Shown: piece after piece, positions 1 through 5,084 of the stretch
Layout of the letters: every line of letters begins with the position of its first letter
Position numbering within the stretch: the stretch's first letter is position 1
Virus record (IMG/VR): IMGVR_UViG_3300043449_001408
Coordinates: 1-27,995 of that record
Origin: a virus
DNA: 27,995 nucleotides
Reading direction: 5' to 3' (one strand)
Notes under the pieces: model-generated
What the model was told of the DNA's origin: nothing
Database searches by the model: none
The model's input: only the letters and a program-made list of their open reading frames with translations
Made by a program: the position numbers and the translations under genes

Positions 1-1
1 A

Positions 2-613
2 GAAATAGTATTAGACGACCTATCGCCTGAGCAAGCAAAGGAAAAAGAGGTAGAGTTTATTCAATTGTATGGTAGGGTAAGCAACGGCGGCACGCTTTGT
101 AACTTAACTGACGGTGGGGACGGTACAATAGGTTACAGGCACAGGCAAGATACTATCTTAAAACTTCAAAGACCACGAACGGAAGAAGAAAAACAAAAAT
201 TATCTAAAAGTAAAAAAGGGAAAAAACTTTCTGAGGAAACAAAGGCTAAAATGTCTGTTGCACATACAGGCAGGAAACAATCGGAGGCTTGTAAGGAAAA
301 ATTGAGAAACAGGGTATTCAGTGAAGAAACAAGGGCAAGAATGGGTGCTTGGCAAAAGGGCGTAAAAAAGAATGAAGAATCAACACGCAAAAGAGCAGAG
401 GCATTAAAGGGAAAGCCTTCTTGGAATAAAGGTATCTTAATGTCTGAAGAAACAAAGCAGAAATTAAAAAAACCAAAATCTATTGAGCATATTGAGGCGT
501 TAAAAAAGCCTAAAAAGCGTATTATTTGCCCAAACTGCTTACGAGAAGGCGGTAGCAACAATATGTATAGGTATCATTTTAAAAATTGTAAATATGAAAA
601 AGTTTCTGAATGA
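2..613 (+). CDS. GIY-YIG/NUMOD3 homing endonuclease, 5' truncated by window edge
   Basis: The reading frame is open from base 2, so the gene starts before the window. The visible N-terminal part (EQAKEKEVEFIQLYG, then NLTDGGDG) matches the second half of a GIY-YIG nuclease domain, including the likely catalytic glutamate. It is clearly the same family as the complete gene at 27372-27992 (EQACEKEREFIKLYG, then NWTDGGEG). Several NUMOD3-type DNA-binding repeats follow (SEETKAKMS, SEETRARMG, SEETKQKLK). The C-terminus has a probable zinc-binding module, CPNC then HFKNC. Such proteins cut DNA site-specifically and spread themselves between phage genomes. The gene overlaps the next one by 20 bases. 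Confidence 0.85.
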   Translation, partial: EIVLDDLSPEQAKEKEVEFIQLYGRVSNGGTLCNLTDGGDGTIGYRHRQDTILKLQRPRTEEEKQKLSKSKKGKKLSEETKAKMSVAHTGRKQSEACKEKLRNRVFSEETRARMGAWQKGVKKNEESTRKRAEALKGKPSWNKGILMSEETKQKLKKPKSIEHIEALKKPKKRIICPNCLREGGSNNMYRYHFKNCKYEKVSE

Positions 614-860
614 AATGTTTAGCGACACTTCGCATATCAACGCCAAAGTGGTAGTTGGTTTTATTGCTTTTATGGGTATGGTTATCTATTCTTTGGTAGA
701 CGTTGTAACAGGTGCATTAGGTAAGCCAATTGTGATAGAGCCCATAATTTTTGACGGCTTAAAAACCACGTCTTGGGTTTGCCTTGGTATAGGTGGCGTA
801 GAAGCGATTGTAGGAAATAAAAACTTAAAAAACACAAACAATGGGGAAGAATCTAATTAA
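594..860 (+). CDS. Small two-helix membrane protein, possible holin
   Basis: This 88-residue protein has two hydrophobic segments (about residues 19-40 and 58-72) separated by a short polar loop, with a charged, Asn-rich C-terminus. The N-terminus (KKFLNEMFSDTSHINAKVV) resembles small membrane proteins often found near lysis genes in Bacteroidota phages, which are usually called holin-like. It overlaps the end of the endonuclease by 20 bases and the next small membrane protein by 20 bases, so the genes are probably translationally coupled. No endolysin is visible in the window, so the lysis role rests on topology and neighbours only. Confidence 0.6.
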   Translation: MKKFLNEMFSDTSHINAKVVVGFIAFMGMVIYSLVDVVTGALGKPIVIEPIIFDGLKTTSWVCLGIGGVEAIVGNKNLKNTNNGEESN

Positions 861-1041
861 CTTTTTAGGCAGTATGCTGGTGCTACTGCTTTCTATTTTG
901 ATTTTTTTTACGCTTATGCAATCTGATATGCCTGAGAATAATAGGGAACTTTTAATTGCATTTATCTCAGTAATGTTTTCGGGTGTAGCACTTGGGATTA
1001 AAAATATTATGGGAAACAAAAATGAAGATGACAATGGATAA
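841..1041 (+). CDS. Small two-helix membrane protein, holin-like
   Basis: This 66-residue protein has a hydrophobic segment at about residues 7-25 and a second at about 38-55. They are joined by a short acidic loop (QSDMPENNREL), and the C-terminus is charged (GNKNEDDNG). The MPENNRE loop followed by a glycine-containing second helix is typical of small phage membrane proteins annotated as holins or holin-like. Together with the neighbours at 594 and 1022 it forms a run of overlapping membrane genes. The exact role (holin, antiholin or other) cannot be decided from sequence. Confidence 0.6.
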   Translation: MGKNLINFLGSMLVLLLSILIFFTLMQSDMPENNRELLIAFISVMFSGVALGIKNIMGNKNEDDNG

Positions 1042-1267
1042 TAAAGAATTAATCGTTGTAGGCAGTTGCTTCGGCTTAATTATTGCCCTTGCAATGTATA
1101 TGTTTGTCAGCCAGCAAAAGGAAACTGCAAGCGTAAAAAAATCGGCTGAAATTTGGGCGGTAGTCCTTGAGATGCAGAAAAAGGACGCTGAATTAGAGGC
1201 ACGCATTGACAGTTTAGAGGTACGCTTTAACGAGACAGACGCTAAGTACCACAAAGGTGCGGAGTAA
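1022..1267 (+). CDS. Single-pass membrane protein with coiled coil, i-spanin-like
   Basis: The protein has one N-terminal transmembrane helix (IVVGSCFGLIIALAMYMFV) followed by a charged helical segment (EMQKKDAELEARIDSLEVRF) that should form a coiled coil. That topology, after two holin-like genes, matches inner-membrane spanins (Rz-like), which help disrupt the outer membrane of Gram-negative hosts. The frame is open from an ATG at 992, but starts at 1022, 1028 or 1034 leave a short cytoplasmic tail before the helix and a shorter overlap with the previous gene. 1034 gives an ATGGATAA overlap. The stop touches the next start (TAATGA at 1265-1270). Confidence 0.55.
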   Translation: MKMTMDNKELIVVGSCFGLIIALAMYMFVSQQKETASVKKSAEIWAVVLEMQKKDAELEARIDSLEVRFNETDAKYHKGAE

Positions 1268-1833
1268 TGAAGTACGTTTATGTTTTTATTGCTGGGGTAA
1301 TTGTTGCTTTAATATGCAGTGACCTTGGTTGCACCTATATTAAGGGTAAGAAGGGCGATACTGTTTTTATTAAGGGCAAAGCCTATGAAGTCATAAAGAC
1401 GGAAATAGACACCCAATACCTCACAAAAACCACTGTGGTTGAGGGAAAGCCAGTAGTAAAGGACACGACTATTTACGTTTCTGTTCCTCAAAAAGTTGAT
1501 ACCCTTTCAATTCTGCGGGAGTTTTATGCTAAGAATGTGCTTTTAGATACGATCAAGTTGACGGATTCCCTTGGCTATGTTTACATACGAGACACGATAA
1601 GCCAGAATCAATTACAGTTTCGGAGTTTAAAGGCGGATGTTCGGGAACGTACAATTACCAAGGAAACGTTTTTAGCCCCTTTAAGGCGCAATACGCTGCT
1701 TTTAGGTGTTGGTCTTACCCAAAACCAAACCCCAGAAGTTTCTGCCATCTATGGTCTTAAAAATAGGCTTGCCGTTAAGGTAGGGTACACGCAACAGGGT
1801 GCTACTTTTGGCGCTTATTACAAGATAAAGTAA
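1267..1833 (+). CDS. Signal-anchored, beta-rich periplasmic protein in the lysis cluster
   Basis: This 188-residue protein begins with an export signal or membrane anchor (YVYVFIAGVIVALICSDLGC). LICSDLGC contains cysteines, but no clean lipobox is evident. The rest is rich in beta-type Thr/Val segments (TVVEGKPVVKDTTIYVSVP, then KVDTLSILREFYAKNV). The C-terminal 45 residues alternate like outer-membrane beta-hairpins (LLLGVGLTQNQ...GYTQQGATFGAYYKIK). Similar Thr/Val-rich proteins with the DTVxIKGKxYEV pattern occur in Bacteroidota phages without a known function. Its place right after an i-spanin-like gene makes an envelope or outer-membrane role (an o-spanin counterpart) plausible but unproven. 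Confidence 0.5.
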   Translation: MKYVYVFIAGVIVALICSDLGCTYIKGKKGDTVFIKGKAYEVIKTEIDTQYLTKTTVVEGKPVVKDTTIYVSVPQKVDTLSILREFYAKNVLLDTIKLTDSLGYVYIRDTISQNQLQFRSLKADVRERTITKETFLAPLRRNTLLLGVGLTQNQTPEVSAIYGLKNRLAVKVGYTQQGATFGAYYKIK

Positions 1834-1848
1834 GCCTACCTTTGAGGA

Positions 1849-1992
1849 ATGGGAGAATTGGGAAAGTGGGAAACCCCAAAGGTTATTGAAATAAACGTCA
1901 GCGCAGTTAAGCAGCAGGAAGAAGAACTATTGTATCAGTTGCTTGTGAATGAGAAAGGTTTTAAATTGCTGACAGGCTCCCTCCCCTCATAA
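1849..1992 (+). CDS. Small ORF of 47 residues, unknown
   Basis: An ATG at 1849 opens 47 codons ending in TAA at 1990-1992. It starts 15 bases after the previous stop and ends about 80 bases before a strong terminator, which fits the last gene of the operon. The predicted protein is MGELGKWETPKVIEINVSAV followed by a Gln/Glu-rich helical stretch (KQQEEELLYQLLVNEKGF) and the end LLTGSLPS. The KWETPKVIEINV opening resembles leader segments of some ribosomally made peptides, but no modifying enzyme is nearby. No function is assigned. Confidence 0.45.
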   Translation: MGELGKWETPKVIEINVSAVKQQEEELLYQLLVNEKGFKLLTGSLPS

Positions 1993-2070
1993 CAAGTGTG
2001 TGGATAACAATAGGCAGATAAATTAAATTTTTATTTACCTTCGTATAGGATAGTTGGTTAATTGTTGTTT

Positions 2071-2106
2071 TTAGGGCGGTTAATGGTTTCCGCCCTAATT
2101 TTTTTT
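2071..2106 (+). terminator. Rho-independent terminator ending the lysis-side operon
   Basis: A perfect 9-bp stem (TTAGGGCGG at 2071-2079 with CCGCCCTAA at 2090-2098) has a 10-base loop and is followed directly by eight T (2099-2106). It separates the left transcription unit from the small-RNA unit that starts about 45 bases downstream. Confidence 0.9.
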
Positions 2107-2115
2107 AAAAATATT

Positions 2116-2147
2116 TTTGGAAATAAATTTTAGTTCCTTATCTTTAC
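2116..2147 (+). promoter_or_regulatory. Promoter for the small structured RNA
   Basis: TTTG at 2116-2119, 19 bases, then TATCTTTAC at 2139-2147. This is the Bacteroidota -33/-7 architecture with the C-ending -7 box used elsewhere in this window. The expected transcription start is near 2151, exactly where the first RNA hairpin begins. The identical TATCTTTAC occurs at 2850. Confidence 0.7.
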
Positions 2148-2150
2148 ACC

Positions 2151-2246
2151 GTAAATCCAATTCTTTAGAGGAGTATTGAATTGGGTTTGATAACGCAAAC
2201 CCCTGCGAATATTAAGCCCACGCAACTCCTCTTGTGTGGGTTTTTT
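2151..2246 (+). ncRNA. Structured small RNA with intrinsic terminator (candidate)
   Basis: About 95 nt run from the predicted start to a T6 tract, with no plausible ORF. Hairpin 1 pairs 2153-2163 with 2178-2188 (11 bp, one G-U) and has a 14-base loop holding AGAGGAGT (2167-2174). A competing hairpin pairs GGGTTTG (2183-2189) with CAAACCC (2196-2202) and shares bases with the 3' arm of hairpin 1. The terminator pairs CCCACGCAA (2217-2225) with TTGTGTGGG (2232-2240), loop CTCCTC, then T6 (2241-2246). The hairpin 1 loop is complementary over 8 bases to ACTCCTCT (2225-2232), which spans the terminator loop. This could be a kissing-loop RNA, an attenuator or a regulatory sRNA. Confidence 0.7.
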
Positions 2247-2258
2247 ATTTGCAAGTAG

Positions 2259-2325
2259 TCGCCTACCTCTCAAAGTCCAGAGTCCAATGGGGTGCTTTGC
2301 ACGAATACTGTTAAATGATAGGCGA
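2259..2325 (+). other. Foldable element with three-way-junction potential
   Basis: TCGCCTA (2259-2265) pairs with TAGGCGA (2319-2325), enclosing two small hairpins: CTCT/AGAG at 2267-2282 and GTGC-TTT-GCAC at 2292-2302. It lies just downstream of the small-RNA terminator in the gene-poor region 1993-2631. No tRNA could be fitted to it. It may be structured RNA or a DNA site, but the pairing is short and could be chance. Confidence 0.3.
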
Positions 2326-2381
2326 GGATGTAACTTTTTCCCTTATCAGCCGCTTTCCGAAAACTAATGCGACGGAGAAAT

Positions 2382-2434
2382 GGTCGGAGGTTACCACCTC
2401 TTTTGGGGGGAGGGGGGGTAACTTTTGACTGACC
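2382..2434 (+). other. G-rich foldable segment (possible G-quadruplex or structured site)
   Basis: The segment holds G6-A-G7 at 2405-2418, flanked by complementary blocks GTTACC (2390-2395) and GGTAAC (2417-2422) and by GGTC (2382-2385) and GACC (2431-2434). An alternative local hairpin is GAGGT-TACC-ACCTC (2387-2400). A 37-residue ORF (2315-2428) crosses it but looks non-coding. Possible roles are a replication-associated site or an RNA structure. Confidence 0.35.
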
Positions 2435-2448
2435 GCAATCCTCAAATC

Positions 2449-2479
2449 TTTGCTCTGGAGAATATTAGTTGTATGTTAG
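2449..2479 (+). promoter_or_regulatory. Possible promoter, near-consensus Bacteroidota type
   Basis: TTTG at 2449-2452, 19 bases, then TATGTTAG at 2472-2479 (one mismatch to TAnnTTTG). Transcription from it would cover the small ORF at 2498 and both repeated hairpins, and read into 2632-2814. Confidence 0.4.
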
Positions 2480-2497
2480 TATGATAGTAGTAATGGT

Positions 2498-2602
2498 ATG
2501 AAAGAGGGGAGTGTAGAAACACCCCCCGAACCAAACTTCACTGCTAATGAGAAAACTGAAAATAAAGTTACAACATTAATTCAAAAAAAAGGGGCGGCGT
2601 AG
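2498..2602 (+). CDS. Possible 34-residue peptide
   Basis: An ATG at 2498 opens 34 codons to TAG at 2600-2602. The peptide is MKEGSVETPPEPNFTANEKT followed by ENKVTTLIQKKGAA. It is hydrophilic with no cysteine, and follows a near-consensus promoter. The repeated hairpin at 2506-2532 lies inside it, and the stop codon falls inside the second copy. The repeat may therefore be the real functional unit and the ORF incidental. Confidence 0.25.
   Translation: MKEGSVETPPEPNFTANEKTENKVTTLIQKKGAA
2506..2532 (+). repeat. Hairpin repeat, copy 1
   Basis: GGGG-A-GTGT / AGAA loop / ACAC-C-CCCC, followed by GAAC. A 4-bp inner stem and a 4-bp GC outer stem are separated by one A-C mismatch. Copy 2 at 2591-2617 keeps the outer GGGG/CCCC, the TAGAAAC loop context and the trailing CCCCGAAC, while the inner stem base pair changes (GTGT/ACAC to GCGT/ACGC). 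Confidence 0.65.
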
Positions 2603-2617
2603 AAACGCACCCCGAAC
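2591..2617 (+). repeat. Hairpin repeat, copy 2, just upstream of the 2632 gene
   Basis: GGGG-CG-GCGT / AGAA loop / ACGC-A-CCCC, followed by GAAC. It is 85 bases from copy 1 and ends about 14 bases before the ATG at 2632. Retained pairing with a changed inner base pair suggests selection on RNA structure, such as a translational operator or protein-binding hairpin. Confidence 0.65.
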
Positions 2618-2631
2618 GATTGCTTTGCCAT

Positions 2632-2814
2632 ATGAGGAAATACGAAGTTACTTACGAAGTTCCGCCTTACAAAAATGATTTTTGGGATAAGTTGCATTAC
2701 TGGTTTGTAATGGTGGTTATGCCGATCCCGTGTTTGCTTTTGTACTTTATTTTGTGCATTGGATTTTTATTTTATAGCCTACTCAAGACAATAAAAAGAA
2801 GAATAAAAAAATAA
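2632..2814 (+). CDS. Small membrane protein, unknown
   Basis: The 60-residue protein starts at the ATG at 2632; a TTG at 2620 would add four residues. A polar N-terminus (MRKYEVTYEVPPYKNDFWDK) precedes a long hydrophobic stretch at about residues 24-50 (WFVMVVMPIPCLLLYFILCI, then GFLFYSLL), enough for one long or two short membrane helices. The tail is strongly basic (KTIKRRIKK), giving a cytoplasmic C-terminus. The gene sits between the second hairpin repeat and the early promoter at 2824-2858. Function is unknown. Confidence 0.5.
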   Translation: MRKYEVTYEVPPYKNDFWDKLHYWFVMVVMPIPCLLLYFILCIGFLFYSLLKTIKRRIKK

Positions 2815-2823
2815 TTGAAAATA

Positions 2824-2858
2824 AATTTTTATTTTTCACAAATGTTCATTATCTTTAC
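2824..2858 (+). promoter_or_regulatory. Early promoter for the recombination/replication operon
   Basis: AATTTTTATT at 2824-2833 and TATCTTTAC at 2850-2858. The -33-like block starts exactly 26 bases before the -7 box, as at 7517/7543, 9433/9459 and 14941/14967. The ATG at 2862 is only three bases beyond the box, so the mRNA is probably leaderless or nearly so. Confidence 0.75.
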
Positions 2859-2861
2859 AGT

Positions 2862-3152
2862 ATGACTAAAAAAGGAACTGTATTAAGATACAATTTGGAC
2901 ACCAAGTCCATTTATTGCTTAGTGTCTAATTATGTAGGTATGGAAACTGTTGTTATTGACCGCAAACGGTTTGAACAATGGTTGCGTGCTGAAGATAGAT
3001 TATCTTGGAGTATTAGTATGCTTGACGAGGATGGAACCGACAGACCTTTAGTTTTTGAAGGCAATTTGTCTGACTATTGGGGGCAGGGCAATATTGCTAT
3101 TATTACCGACTTAGAGCATTATCTCTACACAATAACCACTGAATTAAATTAA
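2862..3152 (+). CDS. Unknown early protein
   Basis: This 96-residue soluble protein is the first gene after the early promoter. No recognised domain was found. It is acidic and aromatic (ERRF-like segment RKRFEQWLRAEDRLSWSIS; later DYWGQGNIAIITDLEHYLY), with predicted mixed alpha/beta character and no membrane segment. It is followed after 7 bases by the ERF gene, so it probably belongs to the same transcript. First genes of early operons are often host-takeover or regulatory proteins, but nothing here shows that directly. Confidence 0.55.
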   Translation: MTKKGTVLRYNLDTKSIYCLVSNYVGMETVVIDRKRFEQWLRAEDRLSWSISMLDEDGTDRPLVFEGNLSDYWGQGNIAIITDLEHYLYTITTELN

Positions 3153-3159
3153 AACCACT

Positions 3160-3720
3160 ATGGAAGAATTAGTCAAAATCCAATCCGACCTTAACGCACC
3201 TAAAAATTTAGTCAACAAGTTTGGTAATTATCGTTATCGTTCTTGTGAGTCAATCGTAGAAGCCTTAAAGCCTTTGTTGGCAAAGCACAAGTGCTATTTG
3301 CTATTGAATGATGAAATAACCCTAATCGGAGATAGGTATTACATTAAGGCTACGGCAACTCTTGTCAACGCAAATGGAGTACAAGTATCAACCACTGCTT
3401 TCGCAAGAGAGGAAGAATCTAAAAAGAGTATGGACTCAAGCCAATTAACTGGTGCAACGTCAAGTTATGCTCGTAAATATGCTTTGAATGGCTTGTTTGC
3501 AATTGATGATACAAAAGATGCGGATGCAACCAACACCCACGACAAAGATGAATCCCCTACAATCAGTAAAGAGGATTTGCAAGTTTGGGTTGACCAATTA
3601 AAGTTGATAAAAACCACGGAAGAATTACTTGTTATGTACGAACAAAACAAGGATGCCGTTAATGAATTTGTTGAAATAAAAAACCTTTTTTCTAAACGCA
3701 AAAAACAATTATCCAAATGA
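3160..3720 (+). CDS. erf: ERF-family single-strand annealing protein
   Basis: This 186-residue protein anneals complementary single strands during phage recombination. The N-terminal ERF domain spans about residues 1-125. It shows the typical opening (LVKIQSDLNAPKNLVNKFGNY), a SCESIVEALKPLLAKH helix, and the signature SSYARKYALNGLFAIDDTKD with a following DAD (about residues 100-125). The C-terminal third is a charged helical tail, which in this family often mediates partner binding. The stop overlaps the start of the exonuclease gene by four bases (ATGA), the usual pairing of annealing protein and 5'-3' exonuclease as a two-component recombinase. The start follows an AAAACCACT context without a Shine-Dalgarno sequence. 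Confidence 0.88.
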   Translation: MEELVKIQSDLNAPKNLVNKFGNYRYRSCESIVEALKPLLAKHKCYLLLNDEITLIGDRYYIKATATLVNANGVQVSTTAFAREEESKKSMDSSQLTGATSSYARKYALNGLFAIDDTKDADATNTHDKDESPTISKEDLQVWVDQLKLIKTTEELLVMYEQNKDAVNEFVEIKNLFSKRKKQLSK

Positions 3721-4427
3721 GTACAGAGACGCTATCCGATTGGCAAAAAGCAAGAGTTGGTTGCTTTACCGCCTCAGAAATTTACAAGTTGATGACAGAA
3801 CCAAGGACCAAGGATGCAAAGGAAAAGGGTTGGTTGTCTGACACCGCTCAATCTTATATCCTTGAAAAGGCGGTTGAATCCATTACAGGCTATCGTAAGC
3901 AATATAGTAGTAGTGCTATGGAACACGGAGTTGTGAACGAGTATGAAGCCTTTGAAACCTTCTGCGAAATTACTGGACTTGATTTTACGTTGACAAGTTC
4001 GCAGTTTTATAGTATTAACGAATACGCTGGAGCATCTCCAGACGGTGTTTTGTATGCAGATTTGGATATCATCGCAGTACTTGATGTTAAGTGTCCTTAT
4101 ACTCCAGCATCATTTTTTGAGCAAAAGAAAATGGCTGTTGAATCAAGCAGTAAGGAGTTCCAAAATGTGCCTAAAAATTATTTTTATCAGATGCAGATGC
4201 AAATGATGGCTACGGGTGCTAAGAAGGGTTATTTAGCAAGGTACTTGACCAGTAGTTATACTGATGACTATGGTAACAAGTTTGAGTTTGATATACCAGT
4301 TGATGTGAGGATGTTTTACAGTGAGATTAAGGAGGACTTGGCGGTGCAAAACCAAATAAGGAGCAAAATAGAAATGGCTGAAAAACTAAAGCAAGATTAT
4401 ATTCAATTACTACTTAAAAAAATCTAA
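3717..4427 (+). CDS. YqaJ/lambda-exonuclease-type viral recombinase
   Basis: The protein has 236 residues, a normal length for the family. Motifs are W9-x3-R13-G15 then TAS (18-20); H70-G with E75 and E77; GASPDG (105-110) with D109; the metal-binding D123-V-K125 (D/E-x-K motif); and the QMQMQMM segment (about 158-164) that corresponds to the family's glutamine motif. It should degrade one strand from a double-strand end to produce the single strand that the ERF protein coats and anneals. It is translationally coupled to ERF by ATGA at 3717-3720. Confidence 0.88.
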   Translation: MSTETLSDWQKARVGCFTASEIYKLMTEPRTKDAKEKGWLSDTAQSYILEKAVESITGYRKQYSSSAMEHGVVNEYEAFETFCEITGLDFTLTSSQFYSINEYAGASPDGVLYADLDIIAVLDVKCPYTPASFFEQKKMAVESSSKEFQNVPKNYFYQMQMQMMATGAKKGYLARYLTSSYTDDYGNKFEFDIPVDVRMFYSEIKEDLAVQNQIRSKIEMAEKLKQDYIQLLLKKI

Positions 4428-4428
4428 A

Positions 4429-4659
4429 ATGGCAGACAAAAAATTTGTAGGAATCGTTAAGACGATTGAAACCAAGTTCGGAACACTTGAAAAAATTAGT
4501 ATCTCAAGAAAGGACTTTGAGGACAATGAAAAAAACGGTTGGTTAAACTGTATTTACAAAACTGGTAAAAGCGGTAAGAAGTATCTTGAATTAGACACTT
4601 GGGAGCCTAAACCAAAGGGCGACCAGCCGTATGAACCAAAAGACGATATGCCATTTTAA
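4429..4659 (+). CDS. Small protein with SSB-like C-terminal tip (DDMPF)
   Basis: The 76-residue protein starts one base after the exonuclease stop. The body (KFVGIVKTIETKFGTLEKIS, then CIYKTGKSGKKYLELDTW) looks beta-rich and basic. The C-terminus is a proline-rich linker (PKPKGDQPYEPK) ending in DDMPF. That terminus resembles the acidic tip of bacterial SSB (consensus ending DDIPF), which docks many replication and repair proteins. It is too short to be a standard SSB, but could be a compact single-strand-binding or recruiting factor for the recombinase. No OB-fold could be proven by eye. Confidence 0.55.
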   Translation: MADKKFVGIVKTIETKFGTLEKISISRKDFEDNEKNGWLNCIYKTGKSGKKYLELDTWEPKPKGDQPYEPKDDMPF

Positions 4660-4678
4660 AACCAATAAAACAACAATT

Positions 4679-4855
4679 ATGTCCAGAGAAAAGTTAGTTA
4701 ATGCAATTATTGAGTATTATGGTTCGGAAGTGTCCGAGTTTACTAAGCAGGATTTTATAGATCTTGCCAAGGAGAGCGAAGACCAATTACTTGACCGTCT
4801 AATAGGTATTTTAGAATGGTATCACAACGAAGTCACTGAATTAAACGAACAATAA
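4679..4855 (+). CDS. Small acidic helical protein, unknown
   Basis: The protein has 58 residues from the ATG at 4679; an upstream ATG at 4631 lies inside the previous gene and is less likely. The sequence is acidic and helical (SREKLVNAIIEYYGSEVSEF, then LLDRLIGILEWYHNEV), with no recognised motif. It lies in the middle of the recombination/replication operon. Short helical proteins in such positions can be adaptors, but no function is assigned. Confidence 0.5.
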   Translation: MSREKLVNAIIEYYGSEVSEFTKQDFIDLAKESEDQLLDRLIGILEWYHNEVTELNEQ

Positions 4856-4873
4856 ACCCCAAAAAAAACCACA

Positions 4874-5083
4874 ATGAAAACTGACGCACAACTCACCTCC
4901 ATTTGCAAACATTTGCAAACCAAAGGCTTTATTACCCCTCTTGAGGCGCTTAAAAAATTCGGTTGCTTTAGATTAGCCGCCAGGATTTTTGACCTTCGGG
5001 ATAAAGGCTTCATTATTGAAACTAAAATAGTTGAGGAAAAGGGAGGAAAACGATATGCAAAATATGTTTATAAAGGGAGATAA
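4874..5083 (+). CDS. Helix-turn-helix protein
   Basis: The 69-residue protein is almost entirely one winged-helix/HTH domain. The stretch TPLEALKKFGCFRLAARIFD then LRDKGFII (residues 22-48) fits the phage HTH_39 type (pattern T..EA....G..RLAARI..LR..G..I). A basic C-terminal wing follows (EEKGGKRYAKYVYKGR). Start context is A-rich with ACCACA directly before ATG. It could be a DNA-binding regulator of the early operon or a replication-site binder. It sits directly upstream of the DnaA-like gene, with one base between stop and start. Confidence 0.7.
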   Translation: MKTDAQLTSICKHLQTKGFITPLEALKKFGCFRLAARIFDLRDKGFIIETKIVEEKGGKRYAKYVYKGR

Positions 5084-5084
5084 T

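Noticed and set aside
166-561. 131-codon minus-strand ORF
   Set aside because: It is the complement of the Lys/Glu-rich NUMOD repeats, which naturally gives a Phe/Ser/Leu-rich shadow frame.
2251-2330. Possible tRNA
   Set aside because: No T-loop GTTCRAATC sequence, anticodon stem or CCA end could be fitted.
2315-2428. 37-codon ORF starting ATG ATA GGC
   Set aside because: It runs through inverted repeats and the poly-G tract, ends in a Gly/Arg run dictated by the DNA structure, and has no start signal.
2506-2617. CRISPR-like repeats
   Set aside because: Only two copies with differing stems and a spacer of about 58 bases; no cas genes.
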